Of a DNA stretch of 6,107 nt, positions 4,821 through 6,107 are shown piece after piece. A model generated the notes under the pieces. The model was given only the letters and a program-made list of their open reading frames with translations, was not told the origin of the DNA and made no database searches. Position numbers and translations under genes: made by a program. How positions within the stretch are numbered: the first letter of the stretch is position 1; each line of letters opens with the position of its first letter. The DNA is from Candidatus Bathyarchaeota archaeon. Lineage in GTDB: Archaea > Thermoproteota > Bathyarchaeia > Bathyarchaeales > UBA233. Where the stretch lies: contig SOJA01000150.1 in NCBI GenBank assembly GCA_004376975.1, forward strand, positions 1 to 6,107, in the 5' to 3' direction.

Positions 4821-5651
4821 CTAATCAACTGCTGGTTTAACTCTTATTAGCTCGCCCTTCTCAATTTCGAGGTTTAGCTGGATTTTTTCAGGCATCCTAA
4901 TAATTCCTTTTCCTTCGTATTTAGAATCTTTTATGGGTTTGACCTTGCATCGCGATGTTTTCCCATCAAAGGTTTCAACTTCAACTTCTTCGATTTTCAT
5001 GCTGCCTGAGAGTTCTTCCCACTGTGACAGTAGGTCTCTGTCGATTCGCACCGTGTCAGATGGGACTAGTAAGCCGCCGAGGTTCTCGATTATGAGCTGG
5101 TTTACAGGAAGTTCTGGAAGCAAAGTTTCGGTTCCCGGATCCTCTTCGGGCTCTTCTGCCAAGATCTCCTTGAATGGCGTTTCTTCTTCTTCAAGCTCCT
5201 CGTTTAGCGCGGTCTCGGTTTCGATTTCAGGTTGAGGTTGATTGCTTTTGAGGGGGGCAGGGTGGATTTTTTCTAGGAGCTTAAGGATTGTTGGAATTAA
5301 GACTTGAGTTACTGTGTTTATGTACTTCATGTCTGCTTTTCGTGATGTGACTGTGACAAGGTAAAGATCGTTCATGCAAGAAATGTTTACTCTGCCCTTG
5401 TTGCCCTCCAAGGTTATGCCTTCAATGCCGCCTATGGCGTCGGCTTTTTCTAATATGCCGTCGAATGAGCCTATGACGCGCACTACGACTTTTTCAGGTG
5501 TGTTTTCATCTCCAGCAATGATTTCACCGTCATCTTTGAACATGAAAGAGTTTTTTATGTCTGGGCATATGTTTTGAATTTCGTTTAGGGTGTTTTTGAG
5601 AGCAAAAGAGTAGACTTCATTATCCACTTTATTCACTTCCATAGGACGCAC
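4821..5651 (-). CDS. Roadblock/LC7 domain fused to a C-terminal beta-barrel-like domain
   Basis: 276 residues in three parts. Residues 13-128 look like a Roadblock/LC7 domain: an opening helix (LNEIQNICP), a strand with a DDGEIIAG turn (40-47), a central helix, EGITLEGNKGRVNIS (77-91), then NDLYLVTVTSRKADMKYI (94-111) and a final helix. Residues 131-182 are a Pro/Glu-rich acidic linker. Residues 183-276 form a beta-rich domain: VPSDTVRIDRDLL (196-208), a CKVKP strand, then GIIRMPEKIQLNLEIEKGEL (249-268) and IRVKP. The last block resembles the second half of Cdc48-N-type double-psi barrels or AbrB-like hairpins; this is an inferred fold. GTG 5651 overlaps the upstream TAG by one base; ATG 5642 is the alternative, and neither has a clear SD, so reinitiation after the upstream gene is likely. 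Spacing to the next gene is under 15 bp. Confidence 0.68.
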   Translation of the reverse strand: MRPMEVNKVDNEVYSFALKNTLNEIQNICPDIKNSFMFKDDGEIIAGDENTPEKVVVRVIGSFDGILEKADAIGGIEGITLEGNKGRVNISCMNDLYLVTVTSRKADMKYINTVTQVLIPTILKLLEKIHPAPLKSNQPQPEIETETALNEELEEEETPFKEILAEEPEEDPGTETLLPELPVNQLIIENLGGLLVPSDTVRIDRDLLSQWEELSGSMKIEEVEVETFDGKTSRCKVKPIKDSKYEGKGIIRMPEKIQLNLEIEKGELIRVKPAVD

Positions 5652-6076
5652 TATGATAGCTTGAAAAGTATGCGATTCGGAACGCCGTCGTTCTCCACAA
5701 CAATGTAATTCAGGCCATCAGTGTCTCCAAGCTGATCAAGCCATTTTAGTGCTCCACGGGCTTTTTGCAGTATTAGCAGTCTTTCTTGGTGGCTTCGTAC
5801 AACTTCTTCTATGGCTGTTAGTTCGTGGAATGGATTGGCATCCAAAACTATGTTTAAGTGTCCTATTGTGATTTCTCCTAGGCTTTCAGCTGAAATCTTT
5901 TTGCCTGCCAGTTTCATGACGACTTCTCGGACTTTTTTGGATTTTTCAGCCAGCGTTCTAATATCATCTAATCGACGTAGGTATTCGCCTAACGTGCTTT
6001 TTGTGTCAGATATTTTCTTATCTAGGTTTTCAGCTATTTCTTCTGCTGAAGTATATTCTTTTATGTCTACGACCAT
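5651..6076 (-). CDS. Coiled-coil protein of unknown function, first gene of the Roadblock operon
   Basis: 141 residues that I cannot assign to a named family. Residues 8-57 are strongly helical and rich in Glu, Lys, Leu and Arg with heptad-like spacing, and a second long helix covers about 85-115 (AIEEVVRSHQERLLILQKAR). The protein ends in a short beta hairpin, NYIVVENDGVPNRILFKL (123-140). There is no signal peptide, membrane helix or recognisable catalytic motif, so a cytoplasmic structural or adaptor role is the most that can be inferred. The ATG at 6076 has a good SD, GAGGTG, 7 nt upstream. Its TAG shares one base with the GTG of the Roadblock-fusion gene, so the two are translationally linked and probably interact. 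It may not be the first gene of the transcript, since the window ends 31 bp upstream. Confidence 0.65.
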   Translation of the reverse strand: MVVDIKEYTSAEEIAENLDKKISDTKSTLGEYLRRLDDIRTLAEKSKKVREVVMKLAGKKISAESLGEITIGHLNIVLDANPFHELTAIEEVVRSHQERLLILQKARGALKWLDQLGDTDGLNYIVVENDGVPNRILFKLS

Positions 6077-6083
6077 TTTTTGA

Positions 6084-6089
6084 CACCTC
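6084..6089 (-). promoter_or_regulatory. SD of the coiled-coil gene
   Basis: GAGGTG on the minus strand lies 7 nt before the ATG at 6076, a strong match to the archaeal 16S rRNA 3' end. The remaining 18 bases to the window edge are purine-rich on the plus strand and show no promoter. Confidence 0.65.
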
Positions 6090-6107
6090 TAAAGAGGAAA
6101 GAGGGAA

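Noticed and set aside
4933..5235. A long serine-rich open frame on the plus strand
   Set aside because: It lies opposite the Glu-rich linker and barrel region of the Roadblock-fusion gene. GAA/GAG codons read backwards give TTC/CTC and, in shifted frames, TCT/TCC serine codons. It has no SD and no recognisable domain.
1..6107. Search for CRISPR repeats, tRNA genes, insertion sequences and attachment sites
   Set aside because: The intergenic gaps are at most about 165 bp. None contains direct repeats, a cloverleaf-like GTTCRA box region, transposase motifs or terminal inverted repeats that I could recognise by eye.

Overview
The window looks like a piece of an archaeal chromosome, probably Thermoproteota/TACK and possibly Bathyarchaeia-like, though the lineage is only inferred. 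The reasons are two tandem DUF131 membrane proteins, an HTH_45-type winged-helix protein, an archaeal-style long Hsp20, an SbcD/Mre11-related phosphoesterase, an archaeal IMPase/FBPase-type sugar phosphatase, Roadblock/LC7 proteins, and promoters with TATA/BRE-like elements, one of which fits leaderless transcription. Genes are packed tightly and many have clear Shine-Dalgarno (SD) sequences. I see no tRNA, rRNA, CRISPR array, transposase or integrase.

Layout. (1) 55-636, plus strand: a tandem pair of small two-helix membrane proteins (DUF131/TIGR00304 type). (2) 647-1848, minus strand: hsp20, then a small SWIM zinc-finger protein with the Shu2/SWS1-type CxHxxA signature, then a 38-residue single-helix membrane protein that is easily missed because of its size. 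hsp20 has its own TATA/BRE promoter with a short inverted repeat at the predicted transcription start. (3) 1912-3584, minus strand: an IMPase-family phosphatase and a calcineurin-like phosphoesterase joined by an ATGA stop/start overlap. (4) 3750-4275: two small winged-helix proteins, convergent, whose 3' ends overlap by 11 bp. (5) 4414-6076, minus strand: a compact operon of a coiled-coil protein, a Roadblock protein fused through an acidic linker to a beta-barrel-like domain, and a second, stand-alone Roadblock-like protein.

How the genes may work together. The last operon is the best candidate for an undescribed system. Roadblock domains normally dimerise and act as platforms or regulators for small GTPases. 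Here two different Roadblock proteins and a coiled-coil protein are made together, and no GTPase is visible; one could lie upstream, beyond position 6107. The IMPase-phosphoesterase pair is probably translationally coupled. The SWIM protein with a tiny membrane protein downstream is a second unit worth attention, because SWS1-type SWIM proteins work with RecA-family paralogs in recombination. The two winged-helix genes may regulate their neighbours, but nothing in the window proves this.
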